64,000 nt of DNA from Gammaproteobacteria bacterium (GTDB lineage: Bacteria > Pseudomonadota > Gammaproteobacteria > Pseudomonadales > Azotimanducaceae). Below the pieces are notes generated by a model that was not told where the DNA came from, ran no database searches, and was given only the letters and a program-made list of their open reading frames with translations. Of the stretch, positions 1-7,810 are shown one piece after another. Position 1 is the stretch's first letter. Every line of letters starts with the position of its first letter. The stretch lies in NCBI GenBank assembly GCA_026705345.1, contig JAPPAV010000140.1, forward strand, positions 153,077 to 217,076. Direction: 5' to 3'. Both the position numbers and the translations under genes were made by a program.

Positions 1-1014
1 AGCGCGGACCGTACAGACCAAGACCACCGCGTCGGGACGCAGACCGGATTGCCGACACTTGATGTCGAGAAACTTCTCTGCGCCGAGATCGGCTCCGAAA
101 CCGGCTTCGGTCACGACGACGTCGGAGAGACCGAGCGCCGTGCGCGTGGCCACCACCGAGTTGCAGCCGTGGGCGATGTTCGCGAACGGGCCGCCGTGGA
201 TGAACGCCGGGTTGCCTTCGAGGCTTTGCACCAGGTTCGGGTGCAGCGCATCCGTCAACAGCGCCGCGAGCGCGCCGGCGACACCGAGATCACGCGCCGC
301 AACCGGCTCGCCGTCGCCGTTGCGCGCCACCACGATGTTACCGAGACGGCGCTCGAGATCCTCCCGATCCTGGGCGAGACAGAGTATCGCCATCACTTCC
401 GAGGCCGCGGTAATGTCGAAACCGCCGATGCGCCGCGCACCGCGTCCCAGTTTGAGGTCCACTTCGCGCAGCGCTCGGTCGTTCAAGTCGATGGCGCGGC
501 GCCAGGAAATGGTCGTCGGATCGATGTCGAGCGGATTCTTCCAGTACATGTGGCTGTCGAGCACCGCCGCCAGCAGGTTGTTCGCTGCCGAGATCGCGTG
601 CAGGTCGCCGTTGAAGTGGAGATTGATGTCCGCCATCGGGGCCACCTGCGACCAGCCGCCACCGGTCGCACCACCCTTCATTCCGAAGCATGGACCCAAC
701 GACGGTTCGCGCAGACAGACGGTAGAACGTACGCCCAAGAGGTTCAGGGCGTCGTTCAGTCCGATGCTCGTGGTGGTCTTGCCCTCGCCCGCGGGGGTCG
801 GCGAAATAGCCGTCACGAGGACCAGTTTGCCGTTGCGTGCTGACTCGAACGATTGCGCGTCGAGGTTTAGTTTCGCCTTGTAGTGACCAAAGGGCGTCAG
901 CGTATCGGGTTCGAGGCCAAGGCGATCCTTGGCAAGCGGAACGATGCGATTGAGTGGCACGGAAGCCGCGATCTCGCCATCCGAAGCGTTCGGCGGCAGG
1001 GTGTGTGCCTTCAT
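1..1014 (-). CDS. fhs: Formate-tetrahydrofolate ligase (N-terminal part, runs off window)
   Basis: Formate-THF ligase interconverts formate, THF and ATP with 10-formyl-THF in the cytoplasm. Only the first 338 codons are present; the frame leaves the window at base 1 with no stop, whereas the family is usually about 550 residues. Visible family motifs are the P-loop [11 protein letters not shown] near residues 73-83, [11 protein letters not shown] near 108-118 and [19 protein letters not shown] near 265-285. The ATG at 1014 has a GGAGG 11 nt upstream. It is the last of a minus-strand series with an MTHFR and a GcvT-family demethylase. I infer that here it can run in the ATP-yielding direction, releasing formate from oxidised methyl groups. 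Identity is secure; direction of flux is inference. Confidence 0.95.
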   Translation of the reverse strand, partial: MKAHTLPPNASDGEIAASVPLNRIVPLAKDRLGLEPDTLTPFGHYKAKLNLDAQSFESARNGKLVLVTAISPTPAGEGKTTTSIGLNDALNLLGVRSTVCLREPSLGPCFGMKGGATGGGWSQVAPMADINLHFNGDLHAISAANNLLAAVLDSHMYWKNPLDIDPTTISWRRAIDLNDRALREVDLKLGRGARRIGGFDITAASEVMAILCLAQDREDLERRLGNIVVARNGDGEPVAARDLGVAGALAALLTDALHPNLVQSLEGNPAFIHGGPFANIAHGCNSVVATRTALGLSDVVVTEAGFGADLGAEKFLDIKCRQSGLRPDAVVLVCTVRA

Positions 1015-1072
1015 GTTCGTTGGATCCTCCAGGGTCGTTGCTTCGAGTTGCGACGACCGCGGGATGGCCGTA

Positions 1073-2005
1073 TCACCGTTCGCCGCGCGTCGTGACGTCG
1101 TGGAAGTCGACCACATGGGAACCCACGCCAGCCATCTCGCGCAGCCAACGTGAAGTTTGCGGCAAGCCGCCGAACGTGAACAAGTGAATCCCGGACAAGG
1201 GCGAGCCCGGCGACTCCACGCGATGTTGAGCCAGCGCTTTCAGCATCGAGTCCGGCGTCCAGTTGTTCAACAGCCGCAGGGCACTCGGCCGCCGGGCCAG
1301 CACTCGCGCCGATGCACCGACGCCGCAGCGGGCCGCGAAGGCAAGTAGCGTCTTGAGTCGCGCGGGTCCCGACATGCCCACGCGGACGGGAAACCCCATG
1401 CCCCTTCCATCCATCGCATCGAGCCACGCGACCACTTTCTCGGGCTGGAACGCGAACTGCGACACTATCCACATCTCGGTAGCGGTGGCGGCAGCGTATT
1501 CGAGCTTGCGGGACAGGGAGGCTTCCAAGGCTGCGGGATCGACCGCCGGATGACCCTCGGGATAGCCCGCGACGCCCACGCGCTTTATGCCATGATCAAC
1601 CAGCGCGCCCGAGTCGAGAATGTCGAGCGTATCCGCGAAGGCGCCGATCGGCCTCTTGCGGTCGCCGGCAACGAGCATGAGTTCCGTCACGCTCGCCTCG
1701 ACGAGAGCGCTCAATCGGCCATTCAGTTCCTCCCGGTGCGCCACCGATCGGGCGTCCAGATGCGGCACCGCCACCATTCCATCTGTGCGAAGGCGTTCAC
1801 AGGCTCGCACCGTGTCTTGCCAAGTGGATCCCGGAATCGACGGCACGTAGACGCGCGTGCCGAGCGGCAGGTGGTTCGACAGATCATCCACGGTCGCGAC
1901 TTGGCGCGGCGTAAGCTCGACGGACGCATCGCGGGCGAGGTCGCGTTCAAGTTCGCGAGCGGCCTGGGCCTCGCCGTCGATCAGCGTGGCGATGTTAGTT
2001 TGCAT
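1073..2005 (-). CDS. Methylenetetrahydrofolate reductase family protein
   Basis: MetF-type flavoprotein that interconverts 5-methyl-THF and 5,10-methylene-THF. The product is about 310 residues, the usual size for bacterial MetF, and shows the family motif [11 protein letters not shown] near residue 155 and [16 protein letters not shown], the strand and helix around the flavin/folate site. I chose the ATG at 2005; an in-frame GTG at 2014 would add three residues, and neither has a convincing Shine-Dalgarno sequence. It lies between the GcvT-family demethylase (stop at 2054) and fhs (58 nt away), so the probable role is oxidation of methyl-THF produced by the demethylase rather than methionine synthesis. 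The assignment to the family is firm; the oxidative role is inferred from neighbours. Confidence 0.88.
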   Translation of the reverse strand: MQTNIATLIDGEAQAARELERDLARDASVELTPRQVATVDDLSNHLPLGTRVYVPSIPGSTWQDTVRACERLRTDGMVAVPHLDARSVAHREELNGRLSALVEASVTELMLVAGDRKRPIGAFADTLDILDSGALVDHGIKRVGVAGYPEGHPAVDPAALEASLSRKLEYAAATATEMWIVSQFAFQPEKVVAWLDAMDGRGMGFPVRVGMSGPARLKTLLAFAARCGVGASARVLARRPSALRLLNNWTPDSMLKALAQHRVESPGSPLSGIHLFTFGGLPQTSRWLREMAGVGSHVVDFHDVTTRGER

Positions 2006-2020
2006 TGCAGTCACGATCAG

Positions 2021-2054
2021 TCGACATCCGCGACCTAATCGACATCCGCGACCT
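2021..2054. repeat. Short tandem duplication after the demethylase stop
   Basis: The 16-mer TCGACATCCGCGACCT occurs at 2021-2036 and again at 2039-2054, separated by AA. A degenerate third start (TCGAC) follows at about 2058. The second copy ends on the stop codon of the demethylase gene, so the duplication fills the gap to the MTHFR start. No function is apparent. Confidence 0.8.
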
Positions 2055-3394
2055 CAGTCGACACTGTCGCGGCCTTTGCTGCGCGCCACCTCGCGGGCAT
2101 TCGGATTCACCGACGGTCTGAATGGCACGTCCACGACCTCGGCGGGCGCAGGCTCGCCGGCACGTTCAGCGTACTCGGGCGGTACGTGCACCCGGAGTTT
2201 GGTCCCGACGCCGCGTATCTCCCAAGGCACGTAGGCCAAGGCGATGTTCGTCTCGAGTTCCGGCGAGAACCACGGCGAGGTCACGTAGCCAACGGGGTCG
2301 CCGCCCTCACCCGCCGTGACCAGCCAGAAGTCATTGGCGTAGTCGGTGACCGGGCGACCGCCGAACACAATACCCACCAAGACATTGCGGAATGGCGGCG
2401 TCCCGGCGTCCATCGCTTCGCGCGCGGCTTCGAGCGCCTGCTTGCCGACATAGTCCGCCTGCTTGCGACGTGGCACCTGGTAGCCGAGATTGCACTGGAA
2501 CGGCAACGTTTCCTGGTCCAGATCCTGCCCCCAAGAGAGGATTCCAGCGGCGATCCGGCGATGGTGCGCGGGTGCCGTCACCATGAGTTGATGCCGCTCG
2601 CCCGCCTCGAGTACGCCGTACCAAAGGTCCTCCGCGTAGCGCGTGGCGTCCTTCAAGTAGATCTCGTAGCCCTTCTCGCCGGTGAACCCGGTCTGGGACA
2701 CGACCACGTCCCGCCCGTTGACCTGGCCTTCCATGAGACCGTAGTACGGAATCTCGCGAACCCGCTCGCCGAACAGATCCACCATCAACGCCTCGGACTT
2801 GGGGCCCTGGATCTGCACCGGCGCCACGTCGATCTCGGCGATGGAGACGTCGTAGCGGAGACCTAAGTTGACGCCGCGCAACCACAATTCGAGGTCGCTG
2901 TCGGCGAGCGAGAACCAGAATTCGTCCTCGGCGACGCGTAGCAGCACGGGATCATTCAAGACGCCGCCGGCCTCGTTGCACAGAATCACGTATTTCGCAT
3001 GCATCGGTTTGATGCGCTTGGCGTTGCGGGTGATGACGTAGTTGACGAAGGCCTCCGCGTCCGGCCCCTTCACCTGGATCTGGCGCTCGACCGCGACATT
3101 CCAGAGGGTGACGTGGTTGACGAGCGCGTCGTATTCCACCATCGCGCCGCCATCCTCCGGCCGGACATAGCCGCGCGGGTGGTAGACCCGGTTGTAGACG
3201 GTCGCGCGCCAGCAGCCCGCTTCCATCGACAGGTGCCAATAGGGCGACTTGCGCACACGCGTTGAAATGAGCAAGCCCACGGGCGTGGGGCCGGACTGGC
3301 GAAGGTTGATCGGGACGCGTCGATCGGATTGATCGACGTTCTCGCATTGGCGCAAGTCCGCGTAGGACGGGTGGGTAGTCTTGGCTGGGCTCAT
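2054..3394 (-). CDS. GcvT-family THF-dependent demethylase (DmdA/LigM-like)
   Basis: A 446-residue member of the aminomethyltransferase (GcvT) superfamily, whose members move a methyl or aminomethyl group to THF. Motifs include STRVRKSPYW near the N-terminus, IQIQGPKSEALM-type and SQTGFTGEKGYEIY segments in the folate-binding core, and a C-terminal GYVTSPWFSPELETNIALAYV barrel segment. It is longer than glycine-cleavage T protein or DmdA (about 370) and close in length to LigM-type O-demethylases. The ATG at 3394 was chosen because the upstream 32 codons lack family similarity; a purine-rich GAGAGTGAGA precedes it. It is followed by MTHFR and fhs, a trio also known around ligM and in methyl-group oxidation loci. 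The substrate (glycine betaine or a demethylated derivative, DMSP, or a methoxyaromatic) cannot be told from sequence alone. Confidence 0.78.
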   Translation of the reverse strand: MSPAKTTHPSYADLRQCENVDQSDRRVPINLRQSGPTPVGLLISTRVRKSPYWHLSMEAGCWRATVYNRVYHPRGYVRPEDGGAMVEYDALVNHVTLWNVAVERQIQVKGPDAEAFVNYVITRNAKRIKPMHAKYVILCNEAGGVLNDPVLLRVAEDEFWFSLADSDLELWLRGVNLGLRYDVSIAEIDVAPVQIQGPKSEALMVDLFGERVREIPYYGLMEGQVNGRDVVVSQTGFTGEKGYEIYLKDATRYAEDLWYGVLEAGERHQLMVTAPAHHRRIAAGILSWGQDLDQETLPFQCNLGYQVPRRKQADYVGKQALEAAREAMDAGTPPFRNVLVGIVFGGRPVTDYANDFWLVTAGEGGDPVGYVTSPWFSPELETNIALAYVPWEIRGVGTKLRVHVPPEYAERAGEPAPAEVVDVPFRPSVNPNAREVARSKGRDSVD

Positions 3395-3553
3395 CGCGTT
3401 CTCACTCTCGCCACTCGAAGCTCGACCGACGTCCGCAATGCACGGCGTTGCCGACGCGCGCACCTTGCGCCTGAACGCGTCTTGGAGCACACGAAAAAGG
3501 CGACGCCAAATGGTCGCAACGCGACATGCCCAAACCGGAGTCCGGTCGTGCTC

Positions 3554-4534
3554 CTACGACTCCCCGCGACGCTCGTCGCTCGGTCGCTTGCCGTACTTCT
3601 CCAAGTAGGATTTGCCAAATCGTGCGGCGGTGGAAAACCCGCAGCGTGCCGCGACGTCCGCGACCTTCATGCCGGTCTGGAGCAGCAGCAACCTGCCTCG
3701 ATGCAACCGCAGATCGAGGTAGTAGCGCGACGGCGTGCAATGCAGGTGGTCGTGGAACAGCCGCTCCAACTGCCGTCGCGACACCCCCACGTACTCGGCG
3801 ATCTCGCCCAGCCCCAGCGGCTCCTCGATGTTGGCCTCCATGAGCGCCACGGCCTCCACCAGCGTGTCGTGGTTCCCGGCACCGACGAGGTAGTGGAGGG
3901 GTGTGCGCTGGGCGTCGTCCTCGGTGCGGATTCGTTCGACGATGAATTGCTCGGAAATGTCCCGGGCCAACTCGCGACCGTGTGCACCGGCGACCAGGTG
4001 GAGCATCAGATCGATCGAACTGATGCCGCCGGAGCATGTATAGCGGTCACGGTCGACAACGAAAAGCCTAGAAGAAACCTGAACTTTGGGGAACTGCTCG
4101 CGGAGCCCCGGTAGATTTTCCCAATGGATCGCGCAACGGTAGCCATCCAGCAAACCCGCTGCGGCCAGCAAATGCGACCCCGTGCAAAGCGCCCCGAGAT
4201 GGACCCCTCGATTCGACAATCCGTTCAAGGCTGCAAGCAGCGGTTTCGTTGCGCGCCGCTCCGGATGGTAGCCGCCGCACACGAAAACGATATGCACCTG
4301 TCCAAGGCAACTCATGTCGCCGTCCGGAATCAGACGCAACCCCGCGCTCGAGACAACGGGCGCGCCGTCCAGGGTCACACACGACCAGCGATAGAGCTCG
4401 CGTTCGCTCGACCGGTTGGCCATCCGGAGCACGGCGATGGCGCTCGTCAACGTAACCATCGTGTAGTCCGGCACCATCAGGAATCCGAAATGGGCCGGCG
4501 GGTCGTCGAGTGGAGGCGGCGCGATGTCGGGCAT
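3554..4534 (-). CDS. GlxA-family AraC-type transcriptional regulator (GbdR-like)
   Basis: A two-domain regulator of about 326 residues. The N-terminal two thirds are a DJ-1/PfpI amidotransferase-like sensor domain, with the characteristic ALCTGSHLLAAAGLLDG nucleophile-elbow region and CSGGISSIDLMLHLV segment. The C-terminal 100 residues are a double helix-turn-helix AraC DNA-binding domain (LGEIAEYVGVSRRQLERLF ... VADVAARCGFSTAARFGKSY). The family includes GbdR and CdhR, which sense betaine and carnitine catabolites. I used the ATG at 4534; a GTG at 4561 is possible. It lies upstream of the demethylase on the same strand and divergent from a TonB receptor, so it probably controls one or both. 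A direct repeat in the divergent gap could be its operator. Confidence 0.88.
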   Translation of the reverse strand: MPDIAPPPLDDPPAHFGFLMVPDYTMVTLTSAIAVLRMANRSSERELYRWSCVTLDGAPVVSSAGLRLIPDGDMSCLGQVHIVFVCGGYHPERRATKPLLAALNGLSNRGVHLGALCTGSHLLAAAGLLDGYRCAIHWENLPGLREQFPKVQVSSRLFVVDRDRYTCSGGISSIDLMLHLVAGAHGRELARDISEQFIVERIRTEDDAQRTPLHYLVGAGNHDTLVEAVALMEANIEEPLGLGEIAEYVGVSRRQLERLFHDHLHCTPSRYYLDLRLHRGRLLLLQTGMKVADVAARCGFSTAARFGKSYLEKYGKRPSDERRGES

Positions 4535-4858
4535 TGGCTCAAGAACCGGGTTGACCCACACGCGAGTGTCACACTTGACGCATGCGCCAACAACCGAATC
4601 ACCTCACTAACGCAGAACGGACTTCGACGCCGTCCGACTCTCCACCGTGCAAAAAGCGGTAGGGCGGGCGTTGCATTGGTGTTACGGGGGTGTTACAACC
4701 GATTTGCTTGTCAATCTACGCGGCGCAATGAACAAAGAACGACGCGTTCGGACAACGCCGGGGGAAAGACGTATGCGGTGTCAACGGACACGCAGCCAGC
4801 GTGGCTCCACCCTCGTCCAACAACAATCACAGAATGAACTAGCCTAGGAGGCATCGCG
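4535..4858. other. Divergent intergenic region between regulator and TonB receptor
   Basis: About 320 bases with no convincing gene. It must contain the promoters for both the minus-strand regulator and the plus-strand receptor. The notable element is a perfect 8-bp direct repeat GGTGTTAC one helical turn apart at 4678-4696, and the receptor's AGGAGG ribosome-binding site lies at about 4846-4851. Confidence 0.6.
4678..4696. promoter_or_regulatory. Candidate operator: GGTGTTAC direct repeat
   Basis: GGTGTTAC at 4678-4685 is repeated exactly at 4689-4696, start-to-start spacing 11 bp, so both copies face the same side of the helix. AraC-family proteins bind direct repeats, and an AraC-type regulator starts about 145 bp away, which makes it the natural candidate ligand. 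No experimental or comparative support is available here. Confidence 0.4.
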
Positions 4859-7717
4859 ATGGGCAGGCGACGCATGATCAACGCGAACAACACACTCAAC
4901 GCAACTACCGGACCCGGCACTTGGAAGAAAAAGCCGTTGGCAGCCGCCATCTCCGCTGCCGTCGCCACGACCGGCGGCGCCAGTGCCGCTGAAATCGAGA
5001 CGGTCATCGTCACCGCGACCAAGCGCGAGGAGAGCGCCCAGGACGTGACGATCTCCGTGCAGGCGGTGACGGGCGACACGGTTCGGGAGTTGGGAATCGA
5101 GACGTTCGACGAGTACGCGGAGTATCTGCCGAACGTCGTCAGCGGCGGCAACGGCCCCGGTAAGCGCGAGCTCTATATTCGCGGCAGCGCCACCGAACAG
5201 TCCGGCGTCACCATTACCGCCGCCCAGGGTTCGGCACCCGGCGTCGCGCTCTACGTCGACGAGCAGCCGGTCTCCTTCGGCGGACGCAACCTGGACGTCT
5301 TCGCGGCGGACCTAGAGCGAATCGAGGTCTTGTCCGGCCCCCAGGGCACCCTGTTCGGCGCCAGTTCCCAGTCCGGCAACCTGCGTCTCATCACCCGCAA
5401 ACCCGAGCCCAACAAGTTCGACGCCGGGTTCAACACCAGACTCGCAACCACCGCGGACGGCGCTACCAGCGCTGGCGCGGACGGCTTCGTCAACCTGCCC
5501 CTGTCGGACGCACTCGCCGTCCGGGTGGTCGTCTATAGCGATAGCCAAGGCGGCTGGGTGGACAACATTCCCGCGACCTTCACGCCGAGCGGCGAGGTCG
5601 TGGACCGGAACAACGTAGCGGGTTTCGGCCCGCCGTTGACCGGCGCCGACAACGTCGAGAGCGCCCGCAACGACGCCATCATCCAGGACGACTGGAACGA
5701 AGCCACCTACCGGGGCGGGCGCGTCGGCGTGGCCTACAACATCAACGACGACTGGGACGCCCTCGTCCAGCACACCAGCCAGACTCTCGAAGGAGAGGGT
5801 TCGTTCGTGGTCGATACGAGCCTCGGCCAGGACCATGCCTCGGCGCGATTCTCCCCGGAATACAACCGGGACAGCTTCGGGCTGACGACATGGACGTTGA
5901 CGGGGCGCATCGCCAACCTGGATCTGATCTACACCGGCGGCAGCCTGAACCGGGACGTCGACGGAATCATCGACTACACCCACTACAACAACGGCGGCGG
6001 CTACATCACCTACTACCTGTGCAGCGGCAACGTCTACGACGCGTCCGACGTCAACAACTGCTACGACCCCACCAAGCAGTACACCGAGGACACCGCGAAC
6101 TCGCGCTTCACCAACGAGCTCCGGGTAACTACGGACGCCTCGAAGCGCTTCCGGCTGCTCGGCGGGATCTACACTAACTCGTTCGAGACCAACCACCTCG
6201 GCGATTTCCAATACGCGTCCGTGGCCGCCGCCTTCGGCGAGCACGTCTCTAGCTACTACAACGACAACTCGGGAGACGGCTTCCTGCTCGGAAACATCAC
6301 CATTCCCACCGAGGGCACGAACGCGGGACCGGAACCCCGCACGCCGTTCACGGTGTTCTTCAACGACTACACGCGGACCGAGGACGAGGTCGCGTTCTTC
6401 GGTGAAGTCGCCGTCGACCTGAACGATCAGTGGACCGTGTCATTCAGCGCGCGCTACTACGACCTGACGACGCAACTGCAGGGCGCTTCGAACTTCTCCT
6501 TCGGTTGCCGATACGGAATCGAGCCGCAAGGGTTCGGCAACTCCGAGAGAACCGCCGACGGGCGCTGCAACAGTCACGCGTTCAGCAACGACGTGACTGC
6601 CCGGCTGCAGACCCTGGCCGACTACGTCTCGACCGGCGACGACAACGTGATCTTGAGCGCCCCCAGTCCGAACGGAGCCCGGGACATGTTCCGGGGCGGC
6701 GGCAGCAACGCCGCGACGCTTGCCGCGATCAAGAACGGGCACCTGATTCTCGCAGGTCTGCAGTCCGACGGCTCGATCAACGAGACCGACACGATCATCA
6801 AGGCATCCATCGGGTGGACGCCGAACGACAGCATGCTTCTGTTCGCGACCTACGCCGAGGGGTACCGACCGGCGGCCCAGAACCGGAACGCCGGTCAGCT
6901 CGCGACCAACCAGACCGGCGTCTACGAGAACTACGTCGTGCCGGCCACCGCGCTGACCGACGAGATCTCCAGTTTCGAGGTCGGCATGAAGGGCGACTTC
7001 CTCGACAACTCGCTGCGCTTGAACGCCACATACTTTCGGACAGCGATCGACGAGTTGCAGGTCTCGCGCTTCGACCCCTCGAACGTCGCCTTCCTGTTCT
7101 TCCTCGAAAACATCGGCGACGCGGAGAGCAGCGGTCTCGATGTGGACCTGCAATGGGCGGCCACCGAGAACCTTACCGTAGCCGGCGCCGGGAGCTTCCT
7201 CAGCACCGAACTGACCCGTTTGAATCCCCAGTTGCGCGGGATCGCGGTGCCAGTCGGGAGCGAACTACCGTTCGCGCCCGCGTTCTCCGGCAACCTCCGC
7301 GTGCGCTACGACTTCACCCTGGACGCCCTGCAGGCGAACGCCTACTTCCGCGGCGGCATTGTCTACCGCGGCGAGAACGTCTCCGGGATCGTGGGCAGCG
7401 CCGAGTTCATGGACGACACGCTGTTCCGCCAGTCCGGAAGCTACTCGGGACTTGAGCTACAGGAAGAGGGCGGCAACTACGGGACCATCCAGATCCCCCG
7501 TGGGCTACCGAAAAACACTCGCTTCGTAAACCCGGCGGCGACCACCATGAACGTCGCCTTCGGCGTCGAGAAGGAGGGGTGGGCCGCCGAGTTCTACATC
7601 GACAACCTCAACGACGAGGCTGCCCAAATCATGCAGATCGCCGGTCACTACACTCCCGTCGTTTCCGAGCAACGACCGCGCACCATGGGCTTGAGGTTCT
7701 CGTACCAACTTGAATGA
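4859..7717 (+). CDS. TonB-dependent outer-membrane receptor
   Basis: A 952-residue outer-membrane active-transport protein. It has an N-terminal signal region (KKPLAAAISAAVATTGGASAAE), a TonB-box-like IETVIVTATKR near residue 45, a plug domain with the RIEVLSGPQGTLFGASSQSGNLRLITRKP signature split over residues 155-185, and a long C-terminal beta-barrel. The end, GLRFSYQLE, differs from the usual terminal aromatic residue. The ATG at 4859 has AGGAGG 7 nt upstream. A strong intrinsic terminator follows 25 nt after the stop, so the gene is probably monocistronic. It is divergent from a GlxA-type regulator and is followed by a TPR-sulfotransferase, a neighbour often seen beside such receptors in marine gammaproteobacteria. 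The substrate is unknown. Confidence 0.92.
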   Translation: MGRRRMINANNTLNATTGPGTWKKKPLAAAISAAVATTGGASAAEIETVIVTATKREESAQDVTISVQAVTGDTVRELGIETFDEYAEYLPNVVSGGNGPGKRELYIRGSATEQSGVTITAAQGSAPGVALYVDEQPVSFGGRNLDVFAADLERIEVLSGPQGTLFGASSQSGNLRLITRKPEPNKFDAGFNTRLATTADGATSAGADGFVNLPLSDALAVRVVVYSDSQGGWVDNIPATFTPSGEVVDRNNVAGFGPPLTGADNVESARNDAIIQDDWNEATYRGGRVGVAYNINDDWDALVQHTSQTLEGEGSFVVDTSLGQDHASARFSPEYNRDSFGLTTWTLTGRIANLDLIYTGGSLNRDVDGIIDYTHYNNGGGYITYYLCSGNVYDASDVNNCYDPTKQYTEDTANSRFTNELRVTTDASKRFRLLGGIYTNSFETNHLGDFQYASVAAAFGEHVSSYYNDNSGDGFLLGNITIPTEGTNAGPEPRTPFTVFFNDYTRTEDEVAFFGEVAVDLNDQWTVSFSARYYDLTTQLQGASNFSFGCRYGIEPQGFGNSERTADGRCNSHAFSNDVTARLQTLADYVSTGDDNVILSAPSPNGARDMFRGGGSNAATLAAIKNGHLILAGLQSDGSINETDTIIKASIGWTPNDSMLLFATYAEGYRPAAQNRNAGQLATNQTGVYENYVVPATALTDEISSFEVGMKGDFLDNSLRLNATYFRTAIDELQVSRFDPSNVAFLFFLENIGDAESSGLDVDLQWAATENLTVAGAGSFLSTELTRLNPQLRGIAVPVGSELPFAPAFSGNLRVRYDFTLDALQANAYFRGGIVYRGENVSGIVGSAEFMDDTLFRQSGSYSGLELQEEGGNYGTIQIPRGLPKNTRFVNPAATTMNVAFGVEKEGWAAEFYIDNLNDEAAQIMQIAGHYTPVVSEQRPRTMGLRFSYQLE

Positions 7718-7741
7718 CCTTGCCGTAAGAAGTAGGGATTG

Positions 7742-7770
7742 AGGGCGAACCTTGGTTCGCCCTTTTTCTT
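7742..7770 (+). terminator. Rho-independent terminator of TonB receptor gene
   Basis: A perfect 10-bp stem AGGGCGAACC (7742-7751) and GGTTCGCCCT (7754-7763), tight TT loop, followed by a T-rich run TTTTCTTTC. It lies 25 nt after the receptor stop codon. Because any start of the next gene before 7770 would place its N-terminus inside this hairpin, it also argues for the GTG start at 7811 for that gene. Confidence 0.9.
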
Positions 7771-7810
7771 TCGGTGTAGGCTTAAACCAGCGCCACCAAC
7801 ACCCACTTCA

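Noticed and set aside
49..883. Overlapping plus-strand open frames of 264 and 274 codons at the left edge
   Set aside because: They lie opposite formate-THF ligase, which shows clear family motifs on the minus strand.
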